This document shows positions 26,548-34,679 of a DNA stretch of 45,435 nucleotides, piece by piece. The position numbers and the translations under genes are program-made. Source of the stretch: Oscillatoriales cyanobacterium SM2_2_1 (GTDB lineage Bacteria; Cyanobacteriota; Cyanobacteriia; Pseudanabaenales; Pseudanabaenaceae); NCBI GenBank assembly GCA_012031145.1, contig JAAUUH010000012.1:1-45435 (forward strand), in the 5' to 3' direction. The first letter of the stretch is position 1. Every line of letters starts with the position of its first letter. Below the pieces are notes generated by a model. It did no database searches. It worked only from the letters and a program-made list of their open reading frames with translations, and was not told the origin of the DNA.

Positions 26548-26660
26548 TATAGCTGTAAATAACTTGGTTAGGACGGGCTGCAGGGGTGAAACCCCTGGCT
26601 GGGGGCGCAGCCCCCAACCCCCCTCTTCTCTCGATGTCCGAACCTACCCGAATATAGCTA
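26548..26660 (+). repeat. Dispersed ~110 bp element, copy C (best preserved)
   Basis: It begins TATAGCTGTAAATAACTTGG and ends CCCGAATATAGCTA. Both internal hairpins are perfect here: AGGGGT-GAA-ACCCCT and GGGGGC-GCA-GCCCCC. The ends pair imperfectly over about 28-30 bp (TATAGCT, then TAGG and CGG blocks). TA flanks the element at both ends, compatible with a TA target duplication, although the TIR itself also begins TA. Confidence 0.85.
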
Positions 26661-26781
26661 TACAAAACACAATTGCTATCCAGAAAATCCTATGGATAGT
26701 TGATTATGGACAACCCATCACCCACAGATCTTTTCGGGCATGGGTTAAGGCTAACAGGGGCTCCAATATTTTCTCACCATT

Positions 26782-27630
26782 TCAAACAGCATCCTTCCCC
26801 GCCAACTGCTCAGTTAGTGCGTGGTACATGACATCCACCGGAGCCGGCACCCCCAGCCAGTATTCCAAGGCGATCGCCCCCTGGTGCAACAGCATGGACA
26901 AACCATCCAGAGTCCCTAGTCCTCGGGCCGCCGCCAGGCGCAGGAGGGGCGTGGGGCGGGGCTTGTAGATCAGGTCATAGACTGTCGCCCCCCGGGGCAG
27001 CAGATCCACTTCCCCAGGGGTGAGGGGGGTTTGACCGGGAGCCCCCATTCCCACGGGTGTTGTATTCACCAACAAATTTGTCTCCGGCAAAATCTGGGGC
27101 AGTTCCGCCCAATCCCGAGTCCGTACCCCGGGAAATGCCCGTTGAAAGGCGGCAAGTTTTTGCGGATTGCGACCTATCACCCGAATCTGCCCGCAACCCC
27201 ACTCCCGACATCCCACCACTACTGCCCGTGCTGCCCCGCCGCAGCCCAGCACCGTCACATTTGGCGGCGGCACCCTGCCTGCTAGCGGAGCTAGGAACCC
27301 GGCAACATCCGTATTGGTTCCTACCCAACCCCGTCCCTGTCGCCTAATGGTATTAACTGCCCCTACTTGGTTTGCCCGCTCGTCCACCGCACTTAGGTAG
27401 GGAAGTATCTGTTCTTTATGGGGAATGGTCACATTCAACCCCACCAGTGACTCAGCGACCCCAAATCCGGCGATCGCCGCTGCCAGATCGGCCGTCGCCA
27501 CAGGAAAGGCCACGTACAACAGATTTTGCCCCAAGTGCTGCAGCGCCGCATTATGCATCACCGGTGAAAGGCTGTAGCGCACAGGGTAGCCTAGGATACC
27601 TAAAATCCCCGTCTCTCCATTGATCCCCAT
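26782..27630 (-). CDS. aroE: Shikimate dehydrogenase (NADP+)
   Basis: AroE reduces 3-dehydroshikimate to shikimate in the chorismate pathway. The shikimate-binding half has YSLSPVMHNAAL near residues 20-31 and the catalytic lysine in NVTIPHKEQILPYL. The NADP half has the VLGCGGAARAVV glycine-rich loop and IGRNPQKLAAF. The C-terminal GLSMLLHQGAIALEYW is typical. The ATG at 27630 is chosen because GTGGGG lies 6 nt upstream as a ribosome site; a GTG at 27642 would add four residues. The 282-residue length is normal. It is divergent from the chemoreceptor gene region. Confidence 0.95.
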   Translation of the reverse strand: MGINGETGILGILGYPVRYSLSPVMHNAALQHLGQNLLYVAFPVATADLAAAIAGFGVAESLVGLNVTIPHKEQILPYLSAVDERANQVGAVNTIRRQGRGWVGTNTDVAGFLAPLAGRVPPPNVTVLGCGGAARAVVVGCREWGCGQIRVIGRNPQKLAAFQRAFPGVRTRDWAELPQILPETNLLVNTTPVGMGAPGQTPLTPGEVDLLPRGATVYDLIYKPRPTPLLRLAAARGLGTLDGLSMLLHQGAIALEYWLGVPAPVDVMYHALTEQLAGKDAV

Positions 27631-27785
27631 AATCAGCCCCACGATTTACACTGAAATCCCAGCGGTCTTAAGATATGATAAAAATAAGTTTTTGATTTAA
27701 TTGGGCCCAGTTTAGCGAGCACATTCAGAAATTTGGCAGAGAAGGCAAAGACATTGGGATCGACCGGCCCGAGCAGTTGAATTCC

Positions 27786-27932
27786 ATGACAGTCGAGTTT
27801 CACAGCTTTCTGCCAAGTCGTCTAAAGTACCGCAAAATTGCGCTAGAGGAATTATCCCGAACTCGATTTAATGGACTGGGGGGCAACGAGACTGTCCTCT
27901 GTCTAGTTGAACTCATTTGGGGATGCTTATGA
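27786..27932 (+). CDS. Possible small ORF coupled to the chemoreceptor gene
   Basis: A 48-codon frame from ATG 27786 has protein-like composition (SFLPSRLKYRKIALEELSR, then NETVLCLVELIWGCL). Its TGA overlaps the chemoreceptor ATG as ATGA (27929-27932), the usual sign of translational coupling. The same frame is open back to 27696 with further protein-like residues (WAQFSEHIQKFGREGKDIG). It is cut by a TGA at 27693 just after a short ATG-initiated stretch from 27675. So either the gene starts at an internal codon or a longer gene has an in-frame stop. I recognise no family. Confidence 0.35.
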   Translation: MTVEFHSFLPSRLKYRKIALEELSRTRFNGLGGNETVLCLVELIWGCL

Positions 27933-30739
27933 TGGTGACAGCGCAGTATCAAGAAGCTCTTCAGGCCTACGCCGAGGGGCGATACGAGGAAGCTATGCGG
28001 CAGTTTTCCGAACTGCTCTATGAAGATGCTAAAAATCCCAAGCTGCACATTTGGCTCGGTGCGACCCATCGCAAGCTCGGCAGACTCGATGAAGCAAAGG
28101 AGCAATATCAGCAAGTTTTATCGCTCACCGACGATCCCGATCTCATCGACCTAGCCAAAACTTCCCTTGCCCAGATTCAATCCAGCAATCAGTTTGCAAC
28201 TACCACTGCCGTCCCCCCGGCAAATCTTTCCCTCCCCCAAGGCATCGAATTCAACCTTGACGATGAGGTTGACATCACCGAAGAGCATCAAGGCTTGGAT
28301 CTTGCCGACGCTCTGTTCCAGACGCCCGATCACACCATTGCCACGGGTGCCCCTACGCCCATGGTTGTGTCCACCGCATCAGCGGTTCGTTCTGCGGTGA
28401 GTAGTTCCCAGGGTACCGCTTCGGTCAGTCCTCCTGGCAGTTCCCTCGCTCCTGCCATCGAAGAACCCACCCCGATCGCCATTGAAGATCTCTTTCGTTT
28501 TTCAGGACTCAAACCCCGAATCACAGCCTTTGTTGTGGCGATCGCCACGGTACCCGCCGTATTTCTTGGTACCGCTCTTTACCAATCTGGCAATCAGGCC
28601 CTAACCTACGAAACCCGACAAAACCGCCAAGCCCAACTAGTTCGGGATCAGCAGCTTGCCGAAAGCCTCGCGCGCACTGCCCACCGCCACCTCCAGAGCA
28701 AAGACAGCGAAGCCCAGTCCATGACGACGCTACTTAGCACCGGCACCGAAAATCTTGGTCGTGTCCCCCTAGCTCGGCAGCAAGCTTTCTGGAACCAAAG
28801 GCTATCCCTCTACCGGCGAGTCTATCCTGCCTTCTCTGCCATGGCGATCTATTCCATCAATGGCAACCTTATTGCCCAAAGGGCGACGGATCCCCAGTTG
28901 CCTAGCACTATGGATGATCAGTTGCGGCGCAATCTGCTCAAGGCTGAGACCCCCATCGTTAGCATTATTAGCGCCCCTGTCGTCTTCAAGCAACCGAGCA
29001 CCTACGGAGTTTTCATTGCTGCGTTGATTCAGAACCCCCGCACCAAACGCACCAGCCACCTTGCTGTCGTCCGTCTACCCCTATCGGGGATCCGTGAAGT
29101 ATTGGAGCGCATCACAGATGTACCCTTTACGATGCAAACCAGCACCATTCCCAACTTGATTGCCAGTAGCGCCGAGATGCCTGTCAACGCTGTCACCGTG
29201 ACCGCACCCCTACCCTTTTTTACAAACGCAAGCTTTACCGACTGGCAGATCTCCCTGGTCGCCACCCCAGAAGATAATGCCCCACTCCATGCTGCCCGGC
29301 AAGTACTACTGCTGATTCTAGCTACGGGCGTGGCCCTCACCCCACTCCTTGCTGGACTCCTAGCTTTTAGCTTTGCCCGCGGACTGGCCCAGCGACTGTT
29401 ACAGCTCACCCAACAGGTGCGCCACAGTGCCCAGCAACTGGTGTATGGCAAATTTAGCGAGGAACGCCTCAGTGAAGAGGGCGACGATGAAATCGCCCAA
29501 CTGGCTGTTAACATCAATCACCTTTTAGATCAAGTCCAGAGCCTTGCAACCCAGCAGCAGCAAGAACAACGCAAAATCCAGCAACAATCGCAAAAACTCT
29601 TTAAGTCCCTACGCACCCTGGCCCAAGTTCAGGACGAAAATATGCGCCTTGTGGATGAAAACATTCAACTAGTCGTGCGCAAAGTTGAAGAGCGTGTCCA
29701 AAGCAAAGAAGTTGAGGCCCTCAAACAACGCCAAGAAAAGGAGCAGCTTCAAAACCAACTGGCCCACATTTTCAATGAAGTTAAAGAACTAGCCAACGGT
29801 GACCTTACTGTGACCGCCACCCTTCAGGATGGAGAAGTGGCCAATGTCAGCGAGTTTTTTAACCGCATGGTAGATGGATTGCAGCAGATTGTCTCCCAAG
29901 TAAAAAGTTCGGCGGCCCAAGTGCAGCAATCCCTGGGGCAAAATGAACGGGCGATCACCCAGCTATCGGGGGAGGCCATGCGCCAAGCCGATGAATTGGT
30001 GCACACCCTTAACGCTACCCAGATGTTGGCGATATCTGCCCAGTCCGTAGCCAATAACAGTAAACATGCGACCGATATCGTTCACCAAGCTGCCGCCCAA
30101 GCTGCCACTGCCGGTAAGTCCATTGAGTTGAGTATGCAAAAGGTACTCAACCTTCGCTCTACGGTCACTGCCACGGCCAAGAAGGTGCAACGCCTTAGTG
30201 AGGCCTCCCAACGGGTGGCGCGAGTGATGGCCATGATCAATGAGATTGCGGTGCAGACTAATTTTCTAGCGATCAATGCCAGTCTTGAGTCAGCCCGAAC
30301 CCCTGATGAGCAACATCGCAACCTAGCCCGCCTCTCCCAGGAAGTGGGAGAACTGGCGAAGCGCTCGTCCAATGCTACCCAGGAGGTCGAAGCCCTGTTG
30401 CACCATATCCAAACTGATACGGCGGAAGTGATGGCGGTGATGGCTGCGGGTGAGCAGGAAGTGATGGAGGGCACTAAATTGGTGGAGTCTGCCCAGCAAA
30501 GTTTGGGGCAAATTATGGAAGTGACGCAGCAAATTGACACCCTGATTGCCACGATTCAGGACGCAACCATGTCCCAAGCGACGGCTTCAGAATGTGTGGC
30601 TACCCTGATTCAGGAAATCTCCCAAGTATCCCGCCGCACGGTTGATTCTTCGACGGAGGTATCGCGATCCCTCCATGCCACGGTGCGCTCAGTTGAATTG
30701 CTGCAACGCTCAGTAATGCGGTTTAAGCTGGCTAATTAG
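27929..30739 (+). CDS. Methyl-accepting chemotaxis protein with N-terminal TPR, PilJ/phototaxis type
   Basis: The start at ATG 27929 is favoured by GGGG 6 nt upstream. Domain order over ~936 residues: TPR-like repeats (about 1-75, YAEGRYEEAMRQFSEL and LGRLDEAKEQYQQVL), a low-complexity linker, a first membrane helix (about 195-217), an extracytoplasmic sensor region (about 218-455), a second helix (about 457-480), HAMP (about 483-535), a long coiled coil, and the MCP signalling domain (about 620-930). The hairpin tip reads EIAVQTNFLAINASLESART but then departs from the GEEGKGFAVVA consensus, reading PDEQHRNLARLSQ. TPR-containing PilJ-like receptors control type IV pilus motility and phototaxis in cyanobacteria. 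CheA follows 32 bp later; CheW and CheY genes usually present in such clusters are absent here. Confidence 0.9.
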   Translation: MMVTAQYQEALQAYAEGRYEEAMRQFSELLYEDAKNPKLHIWLGATHRKLGRLDEAKEQYQQVLSLTDDPDLIDLAKTSLAQIQSSNQFATTTAVPPANLSLPQGIEFNLDDEVDITEEHQGLDLADALFQTPDHTIATGAPTPMVVSTASAVRSAVSSSQGTASVSPPGSSLAPAIEEPTPIAIEDLFRFSGLKPRITAFVVAIATVPAVFLGTALYQSGNQALTYETRQNRQAQLVRDQQLAESLARTAHRHLQSKDSEAQSMTTLLSTGTENLGRVPLARQQAFWNQRLSLYRRVYPAFSAMAIYSINGNLIAQRATDPQLPSTMDDQLRRNLLKAETPIVSIISAPVVFKQPSTYGVFIAALIQNPRTKRTSHLAVVRLPLSGIREVLERITDVPFTMQTSTIPNLIASSAEMPVNAVTVTAPLPFFTNASFTDWQISLVATPEDNAPLHAARQVLLLILATGVALTPLLAGLLAFSFARGLAQRLLQLTQQVRHSAQQLVYGKFSEERLSEEGDDEIAQLAVNINHLLDQVQSLATQQQQEQRKIQQQSQKLFKSLRTLAQVQDENMRLVDENIQLVVRKVEERVQSKEVEALKQRQEKEQLQNQLAHIFNEVKELANGDLTVTATLQDGEVANVSEFFNRMVDGLQQIVSQVKSSAAQVQQSLGQNERAITQLSGEAMRQADELVHTLNATQMLAISAQSVANNSKHATDIVHQAAAQAATAGKSIELSMQKVLNLRSTVTATAKKVQRLSEASQRVARVMAMINEIAVQTNFLAINASLESARTPDEQHRNLARLSQEVGELAKRSSNATQEVEALLHHIQTDTAEVMAVMAAGEQEVMEGTKLVESAQQSLGQIMEVTQQIDTLIATIQDATMSQATASECVATLIQEISQVSRRTVDSSTEVSRSLHATVRSVELLQRSVMRFKLAN

Positions 30740-30771
30740 GAGTAAAACCATCCAAATGGGGCAAAGCTGCT

Positions 30772-33519
30772 ATGGACGAGATTGAGGCCGCAGTCCGGCA
30801 GATGTTTTTGGAGGAAGCCCAAGAGCATCTTCATGTTCTGGAGGATCACCTATCTGTCCTTGAGCCAGCAGCGGCCGACTACCAGTCCCGCCTCAATGCC
30901 GTGCTGCGGGCCGCCCATTCCCTCAAGGGCGGTGCCGGGCTGATGCAGTTACCCCAACTCAGTGAGGCAGCCCATCGCTTTGAAGAGGTGCTCAAGGCTC
31001 TGAAGAACTTTGGGCCCCAAAGGGATCTGCCCCAGCGGGGATTGATTCTCGATGGGGTGGCGACCCTACAGCGGCTTGTCACCCTGCATCGGCAGGGGAT
31101 GGAATCGGTGAATTGCTCTTTGACAGTGTTTGCGGAATTGCTGGAGCAGGTGCGATCGCCCGATAAAACAGACGAGATGGAGTCTGATGTTCTGGTGGTT
31201 TCAGAGCCAGAGGTCAATTTGACCATGTTATTGTTTGAGACCGAGATTGAAAGCTCCCTTGCTACCCTCGAAGCTCTCTTGGCGCGCAACTCCCACCCGG
31301 AAGTGATCCGGCAGGAACTAGGCACCGTGGCCAGTGATCTGGCTAATCTTGGTGAAATGCTGGAATTGCCCGAATTTGTGGCTTCTTGCCAAATGGTTTT
31401 AGCCCGCTTGGAGGGCAGTAACGGTGCCAGTGCGTCCTTGGCGGCAGAAGCGGTGCGAGACTGGCGGCAGACCCAAGCCAAAGTGCTGCAGCCCGTTGAC
31501 TCCCAGAAACTAGAGATCAGCCAAGAAGCGCTGTTTGTGTTCCCACCAGACTTAGAAACCTTTGAGAATCCCTTTGCCTTTCCCATAGAAGATCGGGAGT
31601 TCTCCCTCTACGAAGTGGATTCGTCGCGGGCGACTGAACTGATTGAGCCTGAGACGGCGGAGACAGTGGAGGATCTCTTTGCCGACCTAGAGTCAGGGGA
31701 TCAGCAGGAGGGAGAGGATCTGGCCGTTTCCCTGCCTCCAGTGGCCGCATCCCTAGTGGCAGCCTACACCAAGGACTCATCAATTCGACTGCCCCTGCCC
31801 AAAGTCGAGCAGTTGTCCAGCCGGATCACAGAATTGCAGGTATTCAAAGGCAATTTAGATGTCCAACTGGCGGCGTTGCGGGAGCTTGCGGCTCAACTGC
31901 GGCAATGTTTTTCCTCGGAACCACCCGAGGCAAGTTCCTCCAGTCCCTACCAACGGGCAGAGGAACTCAGTGAGGATCTAGATCTACTCCTTTACGACGT
32001 GGAGCAACAGTCGGCCCATATGGGACAGGAACTGCGACAAATGGGGTCGCTGATGCAGGAGGTGCGGATGCGTCCTTTTGGGGAGGTCACCCAGCGGTTC
32101 CCTCGGATGATGCGCAATCTGGTGACCCAATACGACAAGCCCGTGTCCCTAGAGCTTTCTGGCACCGAGGTACTGATTGACCGAGCGGCGGCAGAACCCC
32201 TAACAGATGCCCTGACCCAACTGTTGCGGAATGCTTTTGACCATGGCATTGAGGACGTGCGATCGCGCCTAAAGCAAGGTAAATCTACCACAGGACAGAT
32301 TGAGCTAACCGCCAGTCAAACCCTCGACCAAACTGTGATTCAGGTGCGGGATGATGGACGCGGGATCGATTTGAATCGACTACGGGAGCGGGCGATCGCC
32401 GCCGGAGCAGACCGTGAGGTCGTGGCCCACTGGCGGGATGAACAGGTGATGGCGTTGATCTTTGAACCGGGCTTCAGTACCGCAGAGCGGATAACAGGGC
32501 TGTCGGGGCGCGGCGTCGGCATGGATGTGGTGCGGACAACTGTGGAGCAATTGGGAGGGCGGGTCAGCGTAGAGTCGCGGGTGGGGCAGGGCACGACCTT
32601 TACCCTGAGTTTGCCTCGGTTGATGGCCGCTTTGCGGGTGTTGCTGGTGCAGTTAGGGGGAGTCACCCTAGGGATACCCAGTGACTGGGTGCAGGAGATG
32701 GTGCCGGCGGTAAGCTTATCGGTAACGACGGTGCGCTGGCGCAATCAGGAGGTGGCGATCGCCCAGCCGATCAATCTTGTGGCGGTTCAGTCATCCCAGC
32801 GCCATTCGGCAAAACCCGGCAATGCCACACCCTGCTTACTGATTCTCAAAGATCCCCTGAACGGGGCATTCCTGGGACTGCCCGTCGAGGGCTGTTGGGG
32901 AGAGCAGGAAGCCAGTCTCCATAGGATTGAGGGTGCGATCCCTCTGCCGGACTTGTTTTCTGCCTGTGTGATCCTTTCCGATGGTCAAGCCGTACCCTTG
33001 GTGCAGATGCAGGAGCTGTTTCGGCGATCGCCTAGGCGGGAGTCGCCAATGCTTCCGGTGGCGATTGCCCCCGTGGAAGAGTCCTTGCCGGTGATAGTTT
33101 TAGCAGAAGATACGGCCAGTGTGCGGCGATATTTCAGCCAACTCTTTCAAAAACACGGCTACCGAACGGTGGCCGTGACCAATGGCATGGAAGCCCTGAG
33201 CAAAATTCGCAGTGGACTGCCAGTGGAGGTGGTAGTGACGGATTTGGAAATGCCGGAACTCAGCGGTTACGGACTGCTATCCCAACTGCGGGGTGATCGG
33301 CGGTTTGCCCAATTGCCAGTGATTATGTTTACGGCTCGCCATGAGCCTAAGTATCGACAATTGGCTCTCAATTTAGGGGTAAGTGCGTTCCTGACCAAAC
33401 CTTGCGGCGATCGCGAACTATTGGAAACCATCGCCCAGTTGCGGGAAGCGTCCCGCCGTGCCCAAAATACTATGGAAGGTTCCAACGCTACAACGATGAT
33501 CGGCGGGGCGAGGGGTTAG
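30772..33519 (+). CDS. CheA-type hybrid histidine kinase with receiver domain
   Basis: Domain order over 915 residues: an Hpt domain with H49 in RAAHSLKGGAGLMQLP; a poorly conserved acidic region with a possible second, His-less Hpt (about 145-230); a dimerisation helix region (about 340-430); HATPase_c (about 455-620) with LLRNAFDHGIED, VRDDGRGIDLNRLRERA, GRGVGMDVV and GQGTTFTLSLP; a CheW-like domain (about 625-750); and a C-terminal receiver (about 775-900) with LAEDTAS, phosphoacceptor Asp in VTDLEMPELSGYG, MFTAR and LTKPCG. It should phosphorylate its own receiver and pilus response regulators on orders from the upstream chemoreceptor, as PilL-type kinases do. Its 3' end overlaps the convergent glycosyltransferase gene by 32 bp. 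Confidence 0.93.
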   Translation: MDEIEAAVRQMFLEEAQEHLHVLEDHLSVLEPAAADYQSRLNAVLRAAHSLKGGAGLMQLPQLSEAAHRFEEVLKALKNFGPQRDLPQRGLILDGVATLQRLVTLHRQGMESVNCSLTVFAELLEQVRSPDKTDEMESDVLVVSEPEVNLTMLLFETEIESSLATLEALLARNSHPEVIRQELGTVASDLANLGEMLELPEFVASCQMVLARLEGSNGASASLAAEAVRDWRQTQAKVLQPVDSQKLEISQEALFVFPPDLETFENPFAFPIEDREFSLYEVDSSRATELIEPETAETVEDLFADLESGDQQEGEDLAVSLPPVAASLVAAYTKDSSIRLPLPKVEQLSSRITELQVFKGNLDVQLAALRELAAQLRQCFSSEPPEASSSSPYQRAEELSEDLDLLLYDVEQQSAHMGQELRQMGSLMQEVRMRPFGEVTQRFPRMMRNLVTQYDKPVSLELSGTEVLIDRAAAEPLTDALTQLLRNAFDHGIEDVRSRLKQGKSTTGQIELTASQTLDQTVIQVRDDGRGIDLNRLRERAIAAGADREVVAHWRDEQVMALIFEPGFSTAERITGLSGRGVGMDVVRTTVEQLGGRVSVESRVGQGTTFTLSLPRLMAALRVLLVQLGGVTLGIPSDWVQEMVPAVSLSVTTVRWRNQEVAIAQPINLVAVQSSQRHSAKPGNATPCLLILKDPLNGAFLGLPVEGCWGEQEASLHRIEGAIPLPDLFSACVILSDGQAVPLVQMQELFRRSPRRESPMLPVAIAPVEESLPVIVLAEDTASVRRYFSQLFQKHGYRTVAVTNGMEALSKIRSGLPVEVVVTDLEMPELSGYGLLSQLRGDRRFAQLPVIMFTARHEPKYRQLALNLGVSAFLTKPCGDRELLETIAQLREASRRAQNTMEGSNATTMIGGARG

Positions 33520-34679
33520 CGATCGCCATCAGATAGCACTGCACCACAGCATCAAGACTAAAGTGAGTCACAGCCTGCTGGTAGGCTTGCTCCACAATGG
33601 CGCTGTCCGGGTGACAGAAGATATGCTCTAGGGCCCTGGCGAGGGCCGTTGCATCGTTAGGGGGCACCAGCCAGCCGGTTTGGTGGGGTGCAATTAACTC
33701 CAAAACCCCACCCGTCGCGACGGCCACAATCGGTCGGCGGGCAAGTTGGGCCTCGACTACCACCCGTCCAAAGGGTTCCGGCTCGGTAGAGGTGTGGGCA
33801 ATGGCAGCGCAAGCTTTCATGAGTTGGGGAACATCATCACGGAACCCCAACCAGTGCACCCGATCGCCCAAACCAAACCCAAGTACCAGTTGCTGCAAAT
33901 GGGTTCTATAGTCCTGCTCGGCAAATAAAGCTTCCCCCACCAACAGACCATGGACGCCGGGCAAATCCCGTAAAGCCGCCAACAGCACATGCTGTCCCTT
34001 CCACGGCGAAAGACGGCTAAAGCAACCTACTAGGGGCACTGCCTCTGGGATGTTTAGTCCCCGGCGAGTAGCGCGGGCCATCTCTTCGGAGACCGCATCG
34101 AAGGGTTCCCGCCGAAAGCCGTTGTAGACCACCCGTACCAGCGATCGCCGCCCCCCACAATCCACAAATGCGTCCCCGGTCGCCTGGGAATTAACCACTA
34201 CCCGCCACGCCAAACGATTAGCGAGCGCCACCAGCAGCCGCCGATTAGCCGGGCTGAATATTCCCGCTGTCAATAGGTCATGGAGATGCCACACAACCGG
34301 TGCCCCCCCCAAAAAGCCGGGCGATCGCCGCCACCACAAAGGCTTTGAGATTATTGGCATGGAGGCAATCAAACTCCCGACTGATCTGCGCCACCCTTCG
34401 AGCCAGACGCCCCACTTGGGCGATCGCCCCCAGTGAGCCGAGGGAAAACCCCGTATTGGTTCGCACTTGGGCCAATGCTCCATCAGCATCCATGGCAGTT
34501 AGCCCTAAAACCTCCACCCCGCCAGCCCGGAGCCGCTGTTCGAGGGGACCTTGGGTCAGCAACAGCACCGCCGAGTGATGTCTGAGGGCAATTGCCAAAT
34601 CCAGCAAGCATAGCTCACCGCCACCGAGGGCTGCGGTATAGCTGAGGAATAAAATCCTAGGGCAAGCAGCCTTTACCAT
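33488..34679 (-). pseudogene. GT4-type glycosyltransferase, split by a frameshift in an eight-G tract
   Basis: Two overlapping frames together make one family 4 glycosyltransferase of about 396 residues. The N-terminal part (ATG 34679) begins ILFLSYTAALGGGELCLLDLA and reaches DCLHANNLKAFVVAAIARLFG. The C-terminal part carries PVVWHLHDLL, LVGCFSRLSPWKGQHVLL and the donor-binding EPEPFGRVVVEAQLARRPIVA motif. They meet at a tract of eight C (34303-34310; G on the coding strand). With seven G the protein reads LFGGAPVVWHLHDLL; with eight it stops soon after GCVASP. The length of the tract makes slippage or miscalling likely, and on/off switching possible. The start overlaps the stop of the HD-domain gene by 23 bp. 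The C-terminal frame overlaps the CheA gene by 32 bp. Confidence 0.88.

Larger units (their letters stand above)
26163..26781. other. 619 bp intergenic gap with tandem and dispersed repeats
   Basis: The gap lies between the WD40 gene and convergent aroE. It holds an imperfect ~80 bp tandem duplication (26251-26412), the dispersed element copy C (26548-26660), and AT-rich sequence around 26440-26465. No open frame of protein-like composition, tRNA or clear terminator was seen. Confidence 0.55.

Noticed and set aside
26163-26781. tRNA or other RNA gene in the longest gap
   Set aside because: No cloverleaf, CCA end or T-arm consensus was found; only repeats.
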